Positions 33,903 to 47,500 of a DNA stretch of 64,000 nt are shown piece after piece. Positions within the stretch are counted from its first letter, which is position 1. Every line of letters begins with the position of its first letter. Made by a program: the position numbers and the translations under genes. Origin of the DNA: Anarhynchus alexandrinus (taxonomy: Eukaryota > Chordata > Aves > Charadriiformes > Charadriidae); contig VUYV01000070.1 of assembly GCA_008711295.1 (NCBI GenBank), forward strand, positions 128,826 through 192,825, given 5' to 3'. The notes under the pieces are model-generated. The model was not told the origin of the DNA. It saw only the letters and a program-made list of their open reading frames with translations, and did no database searches.

Positions 33903-34690
33903 GTAGGGAAGGGAAGAAGGGAAAGAAGGAAGGGGGCCGTGGGGTCGGGGGAGCCCCCCGCGGCGGGGCAGCCGCCGGGGACGCGGGGGGAGAGGGGAGA
34001 GCGCGGCGGNTCTCGTCCTCCGTCTTGTCCTCCCCTTGGCTCGTCCCGGGCCGGCCGCCGGCTGAAAGGAAGGCTCATCCTGGGCTGGGAGTCCCGGGTT
34101 ATTCGGAGCGATTAAAGCTTTTTCTTTTTTTTTTTTAATCAGTTTTGGGTTTAAAGAGGCGGAGTGCAGGTCGGTGGTAGCCCATGGCATGGGGGCATCC
34201 CGTTGGCATCTCCGTGCCGTTGTCCTGGTGCAAACCTGCTGAGGACTGAGAAAGGAGAAGGCACCCACCCTCGAAGTTGCTTAAGTAGAATAGAGATTTA
34301 ATTGATGTCCTTAATTGTAAAAGGGGGGTGCAGGGGTGGGAGAGGGGGCGAGTAGATGTCTGACCTACCAGCCCCGGCTCCGGGACCTTGGCACTTAAAA
34401 GTCTTTCACCCGTTTTTGTTGCCCGCGTGTGACTGCACGAGGAGAGAGCGAATCTCAGTTCGCAGTGTGAAAAATGACAGGGTGGACCTGGCTGGATTCT
34501 TACCGCTTCTAGTAATTTTAAAAGCGTATGCTCATGATGCTTCACTTCCAATTAGTTGCATTTCCTTTCGCAAAATTTGAAGTAAGCTCAAATTTAGCCC
34601 CGTTTCTGTGGCAAAAGGCAATTGGTGCGTAGGTCTGCCTGTCCTTCCAAAGCAGCGGCATCTTGTCAGGTTAAACATTGCCGGCTCGGC

Positions 34691-34759
34691 GGGCGCTGCG
34701 ACTAAAGCCAGTGTAAACTGGTGGGCATTGCGACTAAAGCCAGTGTAAACTGGTGTGCA
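34691..34759. repeat. Two-copy 32-bp tandem repeat
   Basis: The core gcgactaaagccagtgtaaa begins at 34698 and again at 34730, exactly 32 bases later. The two units differ only at gc/at near their starts and one base after them. It lies about 800 bp into SRPX intron 1. Confidence 0.92.
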
Positions 34760-37700
34760 GCGGTGGTTTAACAGGTGTAGCCAATGAAGATTTGTGGCCA
34801 GAAGACAGCCCTCAAATAAGTGGGTATGGCTTCAAATGGAGGTACGTTGCTGTGGGTTGACAGAGAGGAGAGGCAAGGAGCAGGTGAGGAAGGTGCCCCA
34901 CACAGCTCGCAGCTGTGCACCTGGAGAACCTCCGTTTGGTGGTGGTACCTGGTTTTAGTATGTAGGAGCCATCCATGTTTAAGCTGTGATTGTGCCCGTG
35001 AAGGGGCATAAAATGGCATAATGATGGTATTTGTGAGTTAAAGTTAGCTTTTCTTATTTTTGTTGGCATCCTTTAAGTGGCGTCTTTCCAACACCAAAGA
35101 TGCTGGAACACACGTTTATGTTCTTTCTTTACAAAACACTAAGGTATTGGACACATCAGTTGCTAAATCAACAAAGACAACAGAAGTTTCTGTCCTGGCA
35201 TTTCTCTGAGGGCTATTGAACTGCCAAACTCTCTTTATTTTCTTAGGAAGATGACTGAATGCTTTACTTTGCGGTTCATGTGAATGTTAGTCTTCAATTA
35301 GTTTGCAGAGGATGCTAATATCCTGTCCTTCTCTTTCTTCCCAAAAGGCCAAATGTAACTTCTCCAATCTTAAAAATCCAATTTTCGCATGTAATCTTCA
35401 AGTTGGCTGCACAATAGCCTGCTTGTTTCAGCTTTCACTCATTTGAAAGTCCAATTTTCCTCTTATGCTTAGTGTCAAAGGCTCCAAAGAACTTAAATCA
35501 TCAGCAGCTGTATTTGTAAACCCTAATACAAAGTTAAGGTTTCAAGTTCCATTTCTTTTGTTTGTTTGTTTGTTTTTAAATAGAGACAATGTAATGTTCT
35601 TTCAAATCTTTATTCTGAATGTGAAATCTAGTGAAACTGTAAATAGATATTTTCTTTAATGGTACTGTGTTGGTATGTAATTGTGCACATTAGGTACAGA
35701 ATGCCATTTAGTAAATTAAAATGGACTTTTTCAAAAAAATCTCCATAGGATGTGTGCGTATGTGGCTCTCTTGAATACAGATTATACATTGAAGTACTTC
35801 AATGAACTGTTACCAGGAAGTTGACACTTGACTATTTTGTAGACAAAGCCAAACAATTTTGTATTCATACAAAATGCTTATTTTCAGTAGTAGATTGTTA
35901 TTGAAACATCAGAAATAGTCTAATCAGCTCTTGAATTCATAATTTGGTAACATGGAAGTTTTCACTGTAGAACATTTGTGCTCCGTAACCTGAAGACTAT
36001 GGTGAACACCACACTAAATGGAAATAATAAACATGCCATAAACAGAGTTCTGCAATCAGTATTTGATGGTAGGCAGTAAAAATCAAGACAGTATTCTGTC
36101 TGTGAAAATGTCATTGAATTTGTGATCTCCTTGGCATTAGGAAGGCGATTGAAAAAAATACCTGAATACTTAAAATTCTTCAAATACTTGAAAGCATTTG
36201 AAGCAGCTGCTGTATTACCTGTAACTGTAGTTTCCAATCTTGAAACGATGCCTGTGGTCTTTCTACGTTGTTCCAGTCAAAGCCCATGATGCACGGACAA
36301 AAACTCTCCAATGGCACCACTCAAGGAAAAGTCTGTTTGCTCTTCAAGAGCACTTGAGAGATGCACCTTTTGGAAGTTGAATCAACCTTAAAACTTTTCC
36401 ATAAGGACTAAGGAGAGAGAGGACCTTTGAGCTCTTCAGTGACTCTTTCTCATCTGGTTCTTCTCCTCTTCCCCAGAGATCCTCCCATCTCTTCTTTTCT
36501 GTTTTTTTGTTTGAGCTGTGAAAAGCCAGTGCAGCTCCTTTCCCTGTTGGACTCAGGCAGAGCACTGCTGACCATCCGGTAGTGCCCGGTGAGGGTGCAG
36601 CTGTATGTGCATACATATATACATATGGAAGTCACTTGTTTGGTGTTTTGGGTACATGGAGATGAAATCAAGTGGCAAGGAAGAGGTTATACTGCATTAA
36701 AAAAGAAACTGCATGTTGGAACAGGATATTGGTGTGAAGGGACCGTGAACCTCAGGAGAGAGATGCCATTAGAATGACTTAAAGACCATGTTATATTACA
36801 GAACTATTTTCAAAAGCTGTGCGAAATTTAGTTCAATGAAAAACAATATATACGTGTGGTATGCTTGTAACATACGTATATATTTGGATTAAATATGAGG
36901 AGGTGGAAGTCTGGTTGTGGAAAGGGTAGCTCTTCTCAAAAGTTGCTTTGTAGAGCGAGGGGTGCATCTGTGGGTGAAACTCCCGAGTGCTGCAGCCCTT
37001 CAGAGAGAGGCAGTCCTTGCCCGATTGAGTTTAGACGGTAAGTGGACAAAGGACAGGAGGACAAAACTGAAGGAAGTAAATGTCATACGGCAGACTTCAA
37101 AGAAATATGACATTGCAATTAATACCTTGAGTCCCCTCATAGCTCCTATCTATCCATCAGACCAAGCTGTGAAACGGTCAAGAAACAGTCTCCAGGCCCC
37201 AAAGCAGCTGGTGTTCTGCTCTGCCAAGGGTGGGGCCTGTTGTGTCAGCTGAGCTTTTGGTTGTTGGTTTGGTTTGTTTCCTTTTTTTTTTTTTTTTTTT
37301 AAATACGGCTTGCTGTCTGCCTGTTCATCTTAGGTGAAGATTTGTCTAGAAGTACATGTGGGATCCACTTGTCGTCTTGGTTCTGTGCGCGCCGGTCCCC
37401 TGAAGCTGAGGGCGCCGGTGGCGAGCTCGTGGTGGAGGCAGAGTGAGGTGTTGGGCGTGCTGGCTCAGCACAGAGCAGAAAGGCGGTGGCTGCCCTCGGG
37501 TCGCTTGCGGTCCCGCTACAAGACAAAAACCAGCACGTGAATACAAGCAGATAAGGGTGTCCTGAGGCACAGCTTTATCCCAAGCGTTGCGCTTTCTAAG
37601 CGTTGGCTCCTTCTAAATCAGCTCCAGTTAGCTGGATAGTTGTCTATGAACGAACAAGACTTCCAGAGAAGCCTAGTAGAAATGACATTCTCAGGTGACC

Positions 37701-38496
37701 TCACATGCAGCAGATATGTCATGTTCATATCAATCAATAATGTTAACTCATCCCCTGACGCTGCTTTCATATTTTCTCATGTGAAATGGACCATCTTCAT
37801 GAGCTGTCGTAATTCCCTACTGAAAACTCCTGACGGCTTTAAGCCTTATCAAAGCACTACATTTCTTTCCGAGTGGTCCTTAAATAATCAGGTCATCGCG
37901 TCCCCCGTGCTAGGCCTGCTCAGACTGCTCGCTCTGCAGCAACACCTGGGGGCTTCGGTGCAGCTGAAATCTCCGGGCTGAGATCACACAAACAAAGAGG
38001 GAAAGTACGAAAATTTCCCGAGAGGTGCTTTTGATGAGTTGTTCGGCTGTCCTTTTTCTTGCAGTGAAATAAGCCTTGCCAAAGAGCACAGGCGCGCTAA
38101 CTGCATATAGCGGCGTGGGTGAAGTCTAGGCAAGCATTGGAGATGGTGTCGGAGGTGCAGTAGGACAATCCATAGCAGTTGTTCCTCGCGCCTGCAAGCT
38201 GCTGTATCCCTTTTTACTGTTGGTCCACTGCAGTGGTAAATGCTAGCAGACATGATAGGGGCTTCCTGAACATAGAGAGTATATAAACACAGTGTTTACA
38301 AAATCTTCCAATTGAGACTGCCACAGTACAGGTGGGGCTCTTGTCTCTGAAAAGTGTGAATGAGCGTATAACTTGGAATATCAAAAACATCAGTACTTAA
38401 AACAATTCGGTAATGCTGAGGTGTGTTTTACTGTAGTCTCCTCATCTCTCAGACAGTTGAGACCCGTAGTTGTAAATAAACGGGAACATTACTGAA

Positions 38497-38514
38497 ATTA
38501 TTATTATTATTATT
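38497..38514. repeat. ATT microsatellite
   Basis: A short run of tta/att triplets followed by T's in SRPX intron 1. Confidence 0.85.
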
Positions 38515-41500
38515 TTTTCATTTTTCTTCCACTGTAGAGATATGAATGGGATGGGGATCAGCGGGGTCAAATTTATGGCTGATGAAGGTACAGGGAACAA
38601 GACTTGGCTTGCTATTGTATTGGCATTCAGTTGAATAAGCCACTGGGTTGAAAATTCAGACCCCTTACATGTATGATATATAACCTTAGGCGAGTTGCAT
38701 AGACTTACTTGCTCTTTGCTTTTCCCCATTGGAGATGCCTGTGTAAAAAGTCTACTACTTAGATACTGCTGTCTACTGATTTACAGGAAGAACAGAGTTT
38801 GGAGATGGGCGTGGACTTCAGCCCACGCTGTGAGATGTCTTGATGCACTGTTGATAAACCATAATGGACTGAAGATGAAAGAGAGCATGAGGAACACCAT
38901 TTGCATGGATGTGCTGTAAAGATACAAATGATGAATCCTGTATTCTTGTGTGTTTTGGCTCCACATTGGAATTTCTTGCAATTCAGTTGCCATGGGCAGA
39001 CCATCTCGGAGGAGTCCCTGAAGTAATTGTTGAGTCACTGACTAGGTTCTCTGGTAGCTTATAAGGTGTATAAAAATATACTTTTATATACTTTAATTTT
39101 TAGGTCCTAATGCAATGGTCCTAACTCTTGAGACCTGTACTATGCTGCCATACGTGAGATTAGGTAGTGTAAGGGTCCCAGGAGCATTTTTGTTGGGAGA
39201 GACTGTTTCCAAGGGATGGGCCCCCAGCCCACTGGTGTGATAGTTTGGAGTGGAGAGCTATGAAGAGGTAAACACCAACACTCCCATCCCTCCCTACTTC
39301 TATCACTGTCACACTACTAATTTTTTGTCTAAAAAGCCTATCAGTAATCCAATACTTCATGAAATTGTAGTGTATACTGTATTATAATAGAGACTGTAAT
39401 TTAATATTGTCAATCTTTGTGTCTTTTATGGTACTTCTGTGAAACTTCTGAAAGTACAAATGTTTTTTCCCCAACTGGCATAACAAGTTACATGTTTCTC
39501 TAAATACTTGGCTAATTTTTCTGCTTCTGATATGGCTGTGTTTGTGGATTATTTTTTTTTTTTTTAATTTGCTGTTTCAAGTTGTGTTATATGTTAAAAG
39601 TTGTGGTGAGCTGGGGATCATCTGTTTCACAAGGCATTCACTTAAATTTTTTTAGCACAGTAAATGAACAGCTCAGCACAGAGGACGTGGCTGGCCGGTC
39701 GGCACTTCTCTGCCACTGTTTCTAACTATTGATTGTATTTAAAGGAGCACTGTTAAGGTTGTTCAAACTGAAAATTTATGCTGCAGTACCTTGAAAGTGG
39801 CTCCAAATTATAGGTTTTCACTTTAACGATTCTGATCTTTCCTGTAACTTGAAATAGCCACTTAAGAGCCCTGCCAGTTTGAAACCACTTCAGCTTGTCA
39901 TTGGGTATATCTTTAAGAATCCTTTCTCTCTTCATGTATATTTCTTGAGAGACCCATGGAAATAAACTTAATTTCCCCAAGTTAATACATATGGGAAAAT
40001 CAGCTTTGCCAATATCTTCCTTTGGTGTGACCAGATTTTGTTATGCTTGAGGAAATAAATGGTGTTTTTGCCATGTACATAATACACAGAAATGTGGAAG
40101 GAGTAAGTTACACGGAGAGTAAAGCTCTGTCAAGTGCAATATTGGGATGATAAGAAATCCTTCCCCCACCCACCATCATCTCTAACTAGTGTTTCTTGGC
40201 AGCTGCAGGGATTTTTCCTGAGAGAAATGTCTAAAACTACACACCCCCCTCTTCAGTTCTGTGAAGATGGAGGGAGAGTGCGTTTAGCACGGGAGCAGGT
40301 TAAGAGCCCGTTACCGGCATGCCCAAGTGAGTCTGTCAAAATACCTCGGTGCTGGAGTGCTGTTAAAATGAAATCTTTTCTGCTAAAAGGCTTATTTAGG
40401 AGAAAGTGTTGCTTGTGGGTTTTTGCTTGTTTCCTAAACAGCAGTTACTGAACTGGCTGTGCTGCAGTTCCCCGGTTTGGCTGGCTGGCCTTCATCACCA
40501 ACTCCTGACTTTTATTTTTAGTGCTATTTTTGTTCTTTCTTCTCTAGCACTTAGCAGATGCTACCTTACAAAAGCAGTTACTTTGCATTCCTTCATATCC
40601 TTCTCAACAGCATCTCTTTTTTTTTTTTTTTGGTTACTTTTGGGAGTTGTGCTTTCCCTCTAGGAAACTTTGGACAACTGTGGCTTGGTTTTTTGCCCAT
40701 CAGGGTGGACTCCTTGTTCTCTCCCCGGCTCTCCTGGGCTTCCTCCTGCCCACCCGTGCTGCCTGACTCCTGGCAGGCAAGACCCTGGGCAGGATCCCTC
40801 GCCTCGGCCCCTGTTTGTTCAGGTGCTGACGCAGTAGGGTCCAGGTCCGGGCCCTGGCCAGGGCTCCCGGGCATGTCTGCAGTACAGGAGAGATTTCCAA
40901 AATGGCTTTCTCCCAAACCTATTCTTGTTCCTGTTTTGCATTGCTGGAAACGTCCCTTCTTCTCTCACCCCGGCGGCAGTTTTCAACTGTTTTCTACTGT
41001 CCTGCTTGTGTTTTTTTTAACTTAGCTCTTGGCTTTGAGGCGGGCTGCCCAGCTTTCTCGCCTTCCCCTGCATGAGCATCCCTGTCTCCCTGGGTGCGAG
41101 CAACGTGGTGGCTTCACGTGTGCTCTCGCAGCGAGTTGCCGCAAGCCTCCGGGGAGAGGGAAGCTCTCTGGCGAGGCCGAATCGGGACGTGGCTCGCCTA
41201 AATTTATCTAGGATGTCTTCCTTTACCCTCTCGTGCCTTTTCGTGTGAAATAAGCGCCGAGGCTGGGACCCACTTTATTGGTTTGGCTGGTGCTGTCTCT
41301 TTCAGCTGGCCTTCTGGGGGTCTCTGCTGCCCTGGTTTTGGCTGTCAGATGTCAGCTCAGTAGCTGGGAGAGCTGCTGTCCCCTCCCAGCAGCATGCAGG
41401 GCAAATTACAGGCTGGGAGAGGGAAACATCCCCAGCCGTGCCGGAGCGCTGAGCCTCTGCCAGCCTGTGCAACTCAGGCTGGGGGCAGGAGGGCATTTTT

Positions 41501-44500
41501 GGCAAAGGTTTTTTGCCGCTGGAGCAGATACAGTTTGTATATCTTCACGCTTTTTGCTTACTCAATGAAAACATGTCTTCATCTAAGGACAGGTGACGTC
41601 AGCGGGGTTTAGGATGGCTGCTCCGAGAGACCAAGTTTTGCCTGATTCATAGACCTCAAAAAGAGAGGAGAATGCTGGAAATGATGCGTGTTCTGGGTTC
41701 TTGTGAGACACTAGCAGGTCATTATGACCTATTTTCAAGGAGCAGGGGGGAAAACCCACAACCAAAACATGCAGAATGCATATCATAAAGATTCTTGATT
41801 GCATTCATTTGTTTGAAACCGTCTTTGATTTGTATAGTCTTTGAATTGTGATGTGCAGCTGTGTCCGTCAGGAAAGCACAGAAGAAACTTCTGCAGCTTT
41901 GCAGGAAAAAAATATAACAATACGTTTTATGTTACTGCTATCTTTTGCTCCAGATCTCGCAGTGGGTAAAAATATACATGTGTGAGAATACTCCACAAAT
42001 GCAATTTGGATGATTTAGAAGTTTGTGTTATAAGGAAAGCTTGTTTTAAAGACTGAAATTACTGTGGCGTTGTTACAGCACGAGACCCTCTTTTTCCAGC
42101 TGTGTAAAATTTAATATTTGTCACAACTCTGAATAGAGAGGTTGTTGTATGATTTGAGCAGTATGATTGAAGACATCTGATTTTATTCTTCCCTACTTCT
42201 CGCCCTCTTTTTGTTCTTTTCAGGAAATGCCATTGCTGTTTACGGTAGTGGATTTAGACATGTCATACATGTATCCACTAAGAATAGCACTGCAGCTTGA
42301 AAGTAGTCATGTATTCAGGCTTCTCCAGCAGTGCCGTGTCATGCTGCATGGTTTACCCAAAGCCTACACTTAACCAGTGTGGGCTGGCAACGGGAGTTGC
42401 TTAGCAAAGTCTGTCTCCTTTTTGTCTGTACCGTGAGAGTTTTAACGTCCTAGGGTCTGTGGTCCATCCTGGTGTCCCTCAGAGGTCTTCATCAGGCTTC
42501 CTCACACCGACTGGCCAGATTGGGGGAGATGCTGCTTCCAGCTCCTGCCTCAGAGTTAAGAGCTTATGCCAGTAACAGTTTTCTTTAGAGTTTTCAACTG
42601 TTGGGCAATCCGCTTCAAAATAATTACTTGATTTGATTCTGCCCATCTTGAGCCTATCCGTTGTGGCTCTCTAGTTATACTGTGTCACTTGTAAGTAAAA
42701 CAGGCCAAAAGTAACATGCCTCTATCCAGCTATTCTTGAAGATTAAAAACATGTCAGCTTGCAGACATTCACAGTTCTAAGCTGTCTGGAGGCAGATACC
42801 AGAAACAATACGCCTGGCGCTGAGTTATGGTGGCAGTGAAATGTTTAAATAAAAAAAAAAACAAAACCAACAAACACAACCCAACAAATAATAAAAAGGT
42901 CTTTCCCGTACTTTGCTTTCCTCGGAAAGCAATGGATGCGAGTGCCCCGTGCTGAAAGGGGGCACTTTTCGTATTACTGTAGTAAGGAAGAAGGGATGAC
43001 TTGCTGAAGGTGTTTTTTGTGAAGGCATCTGACGGGTAGTTTGCTTCAGCTTTGTACCACTGATTTCTTTTTGCGCCGTTAAGGCAGCTGGTTAGCCTGT
43101 GTCTGCGTCCCCTTTGTAATATGGTTTGTCTGGAGAGCTTTGACTGAAAACATTCCTGTAAGGAGCGAGTACCATTACTGCTATTGCATGTGCAGTGCGT
43201 CATATTAAGTAAAACCGTGTGGGTGTGTTTAGTTAAGGAGCTGCTACGGGTTGCTCTTGCGCCTCTTTAAAGTTGAAAAGGGGTGACCTGTGCCTGGTTA
43301 TCGTTCTGGACTGCCTCAGATACCATTTCTGGCGGTGTTTCCATTTTGGTAGGTATCAGGAACCACGTTTTAAGTTTCTCGTTGGTACTTGACATTTCTC
43401 GTAATGAGATAGGAAATAACTGTCTGGGAGAAATGGGAGATAACTGGAACTGTAAACTTGCTTTGACTTTGAGTTTTAGGAACTTCCCAGTCAAATGTGT
43501 CAAATCCTGAGTAGTCCTGTAATACAGGAAGGGAACTTTTGTATAAATGCCAGCAGTGCTGTTGGTGTATCACCGATACCTTTTTGTCCTTTCCACTGGC
43601 GCACTAGAAGCCTGCAGTGGTTAACTGGCTGACAACTTGTCATCTTTTTGGAAAATATGAAGACCTGAATTGGTTTTTGGCTCTGTTTTTAAAAGTGCTT
43701 CCAATTGGCGATTCTGTGCCCCTCTCCAACTGAGTGTCAAAAAGAAGAATATAAAACTGTATCTTTAGATGGCTCCAAGGCATTTCAGACCTCTTGGGTA
43801 CCGGTAACAGTGCAGGACGTGCGCTGCAGCCCTGGAAGTTCTTTTGTTTTATTTGTATCCAAAAATCATCTTTTTGCAATATTTTTGTCTTCCAGTTTGT
43901 AGGGAAATCTTTAATATGTGGCATACTTATAAAATGACTCATACATTTTAGCTATAACACACATTAAAAACCACCTATATTGTGTGTGCAATAAAAGACA
44001 ACTTGTAACTCATCAGAAGGATAATATGATTGATTTATAGCTGATTTCCCTGTTGGAAGAGTAAACCGATTTGCCAAAACAGATCAGTACAAAGGAATTG
44101 AAAACAAGACCTCCATCTGAGTTATAAAATATTTCCCTATTTGTAAGCCTCTCACAAGGAGAATGAGGTTTGATTTTATTTGTGGTGGATGAACATCTCT
44201 AAAGCACAACCCTGGTCTCTCTTTACTCTTCTGCCTTTAACAAAGCTATTCTTTATTGCACAAAAACAATGAGAAGGCGGGGAACAGAAAAAAATCATAT
44301 TGTAGTATGTGACACATGGGAATAAATTCATGTATTATTAATGTGTTTTGTGGTGTAGAGCCTGATGGTTCTCAGGGTTCCAGTTCACAGGAAGCTGTGC
44401 TCTCCAAAATGTTCTTGGTCTTTCTTGGATGAAGACACCATGGTAAGTGGGACTGACAAATGGCAACAGAAGTGCGCAAAGGGAAGACATAAATAAGACC

Positions 44501-47500
44501 TTGTGGCTGCATAGATTAGTTACTGCGCAATTTAAATAAACTTGAAAAACTGAAAAGCTCTGCACACCAGTACCGTTCAACAAACCGCAGGCTCTTCTCC
44601 TCATCACCCTCTTCCCAAGCCCTTGCGAGAGCTGATGCAGCAACTTACGTTTTCATTTATATTTGCTCAAACAGTTCCTTTAAAACCATCCTGTTTAATT
44701 CCTCGTCACTTCTAGTTTCCACTGTGGGAGGAGCTGTGAGGAATCCCTGCCGTCACAGCGAGATACTCGGGTGTGTGTGTGAGCAGGGGAAGAGGCAGGC
44801 TTGGCAAGCCCCACGCTATACAGCAGCTTACAAGTTCGTGCAGGATTGCATCTCTTTTGGGCTTCTAGTTCTCAGCCACCTGTGATGAGTGTGCTCCAGC
44901 CCCGTAACAAGCTCCTGAAAATTTTTGAAGGCTGGAGCATGATTTATTTCGGGGAGCTGGCTGATGGACTGGTCCTGCTAAGAGCTTCTTGCCGAGGCAG
45001 CGGGTCGTCAAGGGATGGTTGAAACGACCTGTAATACAGCTGCTTTTTCCCAGAAAACGATTTCTGTTCTCAGAGCGAGCCGGGTGAGGGAGTTGGAACC
45101 AGGGAGCTTATTGTCAGGTCTTGTTGGAGGTTGCCCTTGGCCTGATTTCATGCTGGCAAATGTTGACTTGTCTCAGGCTGCTGCTGAACTGGTGCCTTTG
45201 CAAATAAGAGATGCTGAAGAGGCCGTCCGGCCGCTGCAGGGGGACAGAGCGGTGAGAGGCAAATGACTGGGTGAGCTGCCCTGTACGGCTGTTTAACCCC
45301 TTCCATTCTACTGTTCACACCCAATGTAACATCCCATTTTCATTGATGTAGAAAGGCCAGCGCAGGACTCTATATAAACAACGGGGGAGTAATGCTGATT
45401 ATCTTTGGCATACGAGACACACCAGACTTTGGAACCGACTGTACAGTATGTTTCCAGTTTTGCATACCGTAGTAAAATTTCATAAGAAAGAAGGAAAACT
45501 TTGAATCATGAAAAGAAATAAACAAAACTCAAGCACGTTTGTAGATAGGCAAGTGTGTAGATTCTGTTTGGTCTGTTTGCAGTGGAAATGCATGTCAAAT
45601 TTGTCACCTTTTTTAATGGCACGGGATCAGATTTGAGAATGGAAGGTGAGAGCACTGAATCAAGGAACCTGAGCATTTGATTTGATGTTTGTGTCTGGGT
45701 GGTCCAAATCATTAAGGCATCTTCCATAAGCTATGGAGGCTCCCCAGCTGAAGAGATTATATATTCTTCTGTGAAACGTCGTGCCTGGTTGAGATACGCA
45801 GAAAACTGCGGACTTTATATTTTCTGATTATTAAAAAAAAAAAAAAAAAAAAGGAGAGGCTTTCAGATTTCTCATTTCTACATAGAAGAGCTCAGGGTTA
45901 GGGCTGCCCTGGTGCCGTGAGGCAGCAAGCAGAGCTGGGACGGGGACTGGCTCCCACTGCAGGGACAGGGTGGCTCCGAGGCCAAGCCAGGGGACCCGAT
46001 GGGCGAGGGGCTGGCAGGGTTGGAGCTGGTGTGAGCATGACGGGGAGCGATGTGTCTCACGTGTTTGATCTCCTGCTGGATTTTGGGTTAAATTATTTAC
46101 AGTGTATTCATTCTTAGTAATGATTTAGGCAATGGTTTCATTTTTCCGTGAGAATTATTACTAGCTTAGTACTTTTTGTGTGGATTATTAATTTAAGTTC
46201 TTTTTTCCCAGTGTGTTTGACGTGCTCCCTTTTTATACCCGTATCTCTGGTCTCTGTGACAAACTTGCAGGTTGTCAGTCTGCCTTTAATGGCAAGCCCT
46301 GAAGTCTCACAAGTCAGTTTTTCAGACTTTGATGCTTCTGTGAGGAGGAAACAGTGAGAAATACGATGGCACCCCTGTCCTGTCTCTATGAGACAAAATA
46401 AGTGATCTTTGCTGTATGTCCCCAGTTTCTTTGAATAGCATAATATTTTGACACTCAGAAGAGGTGTGAGAAGAATATAAACAAATCCATAAATCTGTTA
46501 TTTTAAAATGTCAGGAGTTAGGCTTGTTCTTTCTGGGAGCCTCTAGTTGCCATCTTCAGGACATTTATGAAACTCAAGCAAGTTTTTGATACTAAACTGC
46601 CTTTGTGGACAAGTAAAATTCATAGAACTGGTTATTAAAGGATTATATCCTAATTATGTTAAGTGAACCCTGACCTTGGTAATTTGAAGCTGTCTGCCAG
46701 CTTGCTTGCTGGAGCTGGTCATTCCTGCCAGATGTCCTTCATCAGTGCGAGGCATTAGCCTCTCCGTAATGAAGGGGACCCAGAGCGTGGCCATCCTTAG
46801 GTAATGGAGCTGCACTGAATACAGCACCACTTCGTATTTCCCTGCTTAGCCCTGCTGCTTGCCAGCACGCTCTGTCCTGATGTCAGGAGGCTGGGGCTGG
46901 ACCTGCTGCGTTCCCAGGAGCTGGAGGAGATGGGGCATCATCCCTCTTGCTGAGGACCGTGGTGCTGGCCACAGCCTCCCAGTATCTGCTCTTGGCCTCG
47001 CAGGATGGGAGGGATGGGGGGAAGGAAAGGGGTGCTGCTGGATATTTGGTAGTGATGTAGTGCAGGCGGGAGGAGGAGAGAGGCAGGCAGGTATGGTCAC
47101 TGTCTCTCTTGCCCTGCGCTAGACGGGGATGCCCTTCTGGTTTCTGCCTCTGGTTTCTACTAACCAGGTTACCGAGGGAGAAGGAGAAGCCCTCAGCATT
47201 TACTGCAAGGACTAGGAAAAGCATGTTCCCATTCTGTCTTCAAGCTCATACCTTTTGAAAAACCTACAGGTTGGCCACATACACATTCCTCTTCTCTCCA
47301 AAAAGGTTTCTTTTAGGGTCCCACTTTAGGTGCTCCAGTCACCTCTGCTGTTTCTGGTAGTGGCGTTGGATTTTCACCGCCCTTTTCCCTCTCCTGAAGG
47401 AGCAGGGTGTAATTCTGGAAACATGGGTTTGGTGTGTTGGGGCCATTAATTTTGTTTAAGTTATTATATTGTTATTGCCAGGTTTCTCTTTGCCTTAAAC

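Larger units (their letters stand above)
33040..34100. promoter_or_regulatory. SRPX: CpG island promoter region of SRPX
   Basis: Base composition changes abruptly from AT-rich flanks to GC-rich DNA dense in CG dinucleotides. The island covers the SRPX start codon and first splice donor. GC-box-like motifs occur at about 33471-33482 (gggggggcgg) and 33660-33671 (ggggcgggcgg), and no TATA box is evident, as expected for a CpG-island promoter. An AP-1 consensus, tgactca, lies just upstream at 33000-33006. The transcription start cannot be placed from sequence alone. Many long ORFs on both strands here come from the scarcity of stop codons in GC-rich DNA. Confidence 0.8.

Noticed and set aside
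33118..34268. Several long ORFs on both strands in the GC-rich SRPX promoter region
   Set aside because: Arg/Pro/Gly/Ala-rich, overlapping in many frames, as expected from CpG-island DNA. Only the SRPX exon 1 frame has a signal peptide, donor and homology.
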